Of a stretch of DNA of 64,000 nt, positions 63,134 to 64,000 are shown in pieces. Each line of letters begins with the position of its first letter. Positions within the stretch are counted from its first letter, which is position 1. Both the position numbers and the translations under genes were made by a program. Under the pieces are notes generated by a model that had not been told where the DNA came from, ran no database searches, and was given only the letters and a program-made list of their open reading frames with translations. The stretch is from Paenibacillus sp. Soil766 (GTDB lineage Bacteria; Bacillota; Bacilli; Paenibacillales; NBRC-103111): NCBI RefSeq assembly GCF_001428105.1, contig NZ_LMSJ01000016.1:1-64000 (forward strand), read 5' to 3'.

Positions 63134-64000
63134 GTGGGAATACACATAGACATTCAATCAGCTCCAGAGAAAGTAAGTCAATGGTACATCGATAAACGGA
63201 TTTTCGGCAAGTTTTTTGAAACGAATGGCAGAGATACGTATCCAGGTATTATTGATGATTGCGTAGCTAACGGCTCGTTTGAGCATTGGTTCTCAAAGCG
63301 GAAGAAGGATGGCACGAATTTGCCATGGACCATGCGTACCGAGATTATGTACAGAGACGTCGAGCCTACAACGGGTTTAGCTTACCCGTGGGAGCCTGTC
63401 GGAGACGTTACCGATGCTTATGAGCAATTGCAAGGCGGTGTACATGGCAAGCAAGGATGGAAGACGTTCCAGAGAATTAAGCTCGAAGGGGGTACGACAA
63501 GCAAAGGGATTGCGCAACGCATTACGCTTGCCGATGAGCGAACACTGACATACCGTTTGCAGTTGTACGGTCGGGCAATAGGTTCGAGAACGCACCTGCA
63601 AGTTGGGATTGAAGATAAAACGGGTGATATCCGGATCGATACAAGGATTCTGTTGACACAAGACTGGGACCGATATGAGGTTGAGTTGACGCTGGATCGT
63701 ATGACTTCATCCCGTTATGATGCTTCACCGTTCGGTGAATACAGGCTATTCATCATCGCTGATACAGCAGAAGCCAGCTTCGTAGATCTGGATTGGGTTA
63801 TGCTGATGTCGGGAGATGCAGTTGAAGGTTTATATAATCCAACGACGATCGATTTGTTAAAGCGCTATCATGTCACTTCCATTCGATGGGGAGGGAACTA
63901 CGCGAATGAATACAACTGGAAAGATGGCATAGGACCTTGGTTGCATCGACCTGTTCGAGATAATCAGAATTGGGGCGGGCTGGAGCCTAATTATTTCGGG
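63134..64000 (+). CDS. Third GH51-type alpha-L-arabinofuranosidase, 5' part
   Basis: A frame open from a GTG at 63134 to the right edge (289 codons, no stop). AGGAGGGG at 63121-63128 makes the GTG a convincing start. The product begins with a beta-sandwich region ([27 protein letters not shown], a jelly-roll-like 60-210) and reaches the first barrel strand [15 protein letters not shown], followed by GIGPW and GGLEPNYFG, as in GH51 enzymes. The catalytic glutamates lie beyond the window. It is more distant from the other two GH51 proteins than they are from each other, so its specificity may differ. Confidence 0.82.
   Translation, partial: MGIHIDIQSAPEKVSQWYIDKRIFGKFFETNGRDTYPGIIDDCVANGSFEHWFSKRKKDGTNLPWTMRTEIMYRDVEPTTGLAYPWEPVGDVTDAYEQLQGGVHGKQGWKTFQRIKLEGGTTSKGIAQRITLADERTLTYRLQLYGRAIGSRTHLQVGIEDKTGDIRIDTRILLTQDWDRYEVELTLDRMTSSRYDASPFGEYRLFIIADTAEASFVDLDWVMLMSGDAVEGLYNPTTIDLLKRYHVTSIRWGGNYANEYNWKDGIGPWLHRPVRDNQNWGGLEPNYFG

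Overview
The window looks like a chromosomal segment of a Gram-positive, spore-forming Firmicute of the Paenibacillus type. This is inferred from gene content: three YesM/YesN-type two-component pairs beside LplB/YtcP/LipO-type sugar ABC transporters, many intracellular glycoside hydrolases, KinA/KinE-like soluble PAS kinases, strong AGGAGG ribosome binding sites and frequent TTG/GTG starts. No rRNA, tRNA, CRISPR array, intact transposase or prophage was recognised.

Layout. 1-10150: mixed genes. These are the end of an enolase-superfamily enzyme, an EamA transporter, a polysaccharide deacetylase, a DltE-like dehydrogenase, a bacterial GOLPH3-like protein with a MerR-type regulator behind a heptamer tandem repeat, a chromate transporter, a secreted YHYH/stalk protein, a GH2 enzyme, a CX5R phosphatase, a lipoprotein and an aldo/keto reductase relic. 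10215-28500: a PAS kinase, a GH38 alpha-mannosidase, then permease-permease-binding protein-sensor kinase-response regulator-beta-galactosidase, a repeat-rich 960-bp intergenic stretch and a convergent heparinase II/III-type protein. 28680-33560: two MpsC-family (DUF2294) paralogs with duplicated leader and terminator elements, a PAS kinase and a diguanylate cyclase. 33734-37541: a promoter, a 29-codon ORF and a terminator, followed by rtcB, an AAA ATPase and an E. coli-type tatD. 37549-42534: three AraC-type regulators (one frameshifted at a run of ten G), a PhyH-type dioxygenase and a Gfo/Idh/MocA oxidoreductase. 42682-64000: a large locus apparently for arabinose-containing polysaccharide, with a tandem-propeller GH43, kinase/regulator, LipO-type binding protein, two permeases, GH51, exported GH43, a second permease pair, regulator/kinase, a second GH51 and the start of a third GH51.

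How it works together (inference). One exported GH43 trims polymer outside the cell, ABC systems import oligosaccharides, and leaderless GH51, GH43, GH2, GH38 and lyase-like enzymes finish degradation in the cytoplasm. The ABC sets contain no ATPase gene, so a shared MsmX-type ATPase elsewhere is likely. Each transporter set has its own membrane sensor and AraC-type response regulator.

The most unusual signals are regulatory. Intrinsic terminators sit directly in front of rtcB, the first mpsC-like gene and a sensor kinase, leaving little or no room for a promoter. Two catabolic genes have inverted repeats covering the start codon or Shine-Dalgarno sequence. A G10 tract splits an AraC gene, and a 7-bp tandem repeat precedes the GOLPH3-like gene.
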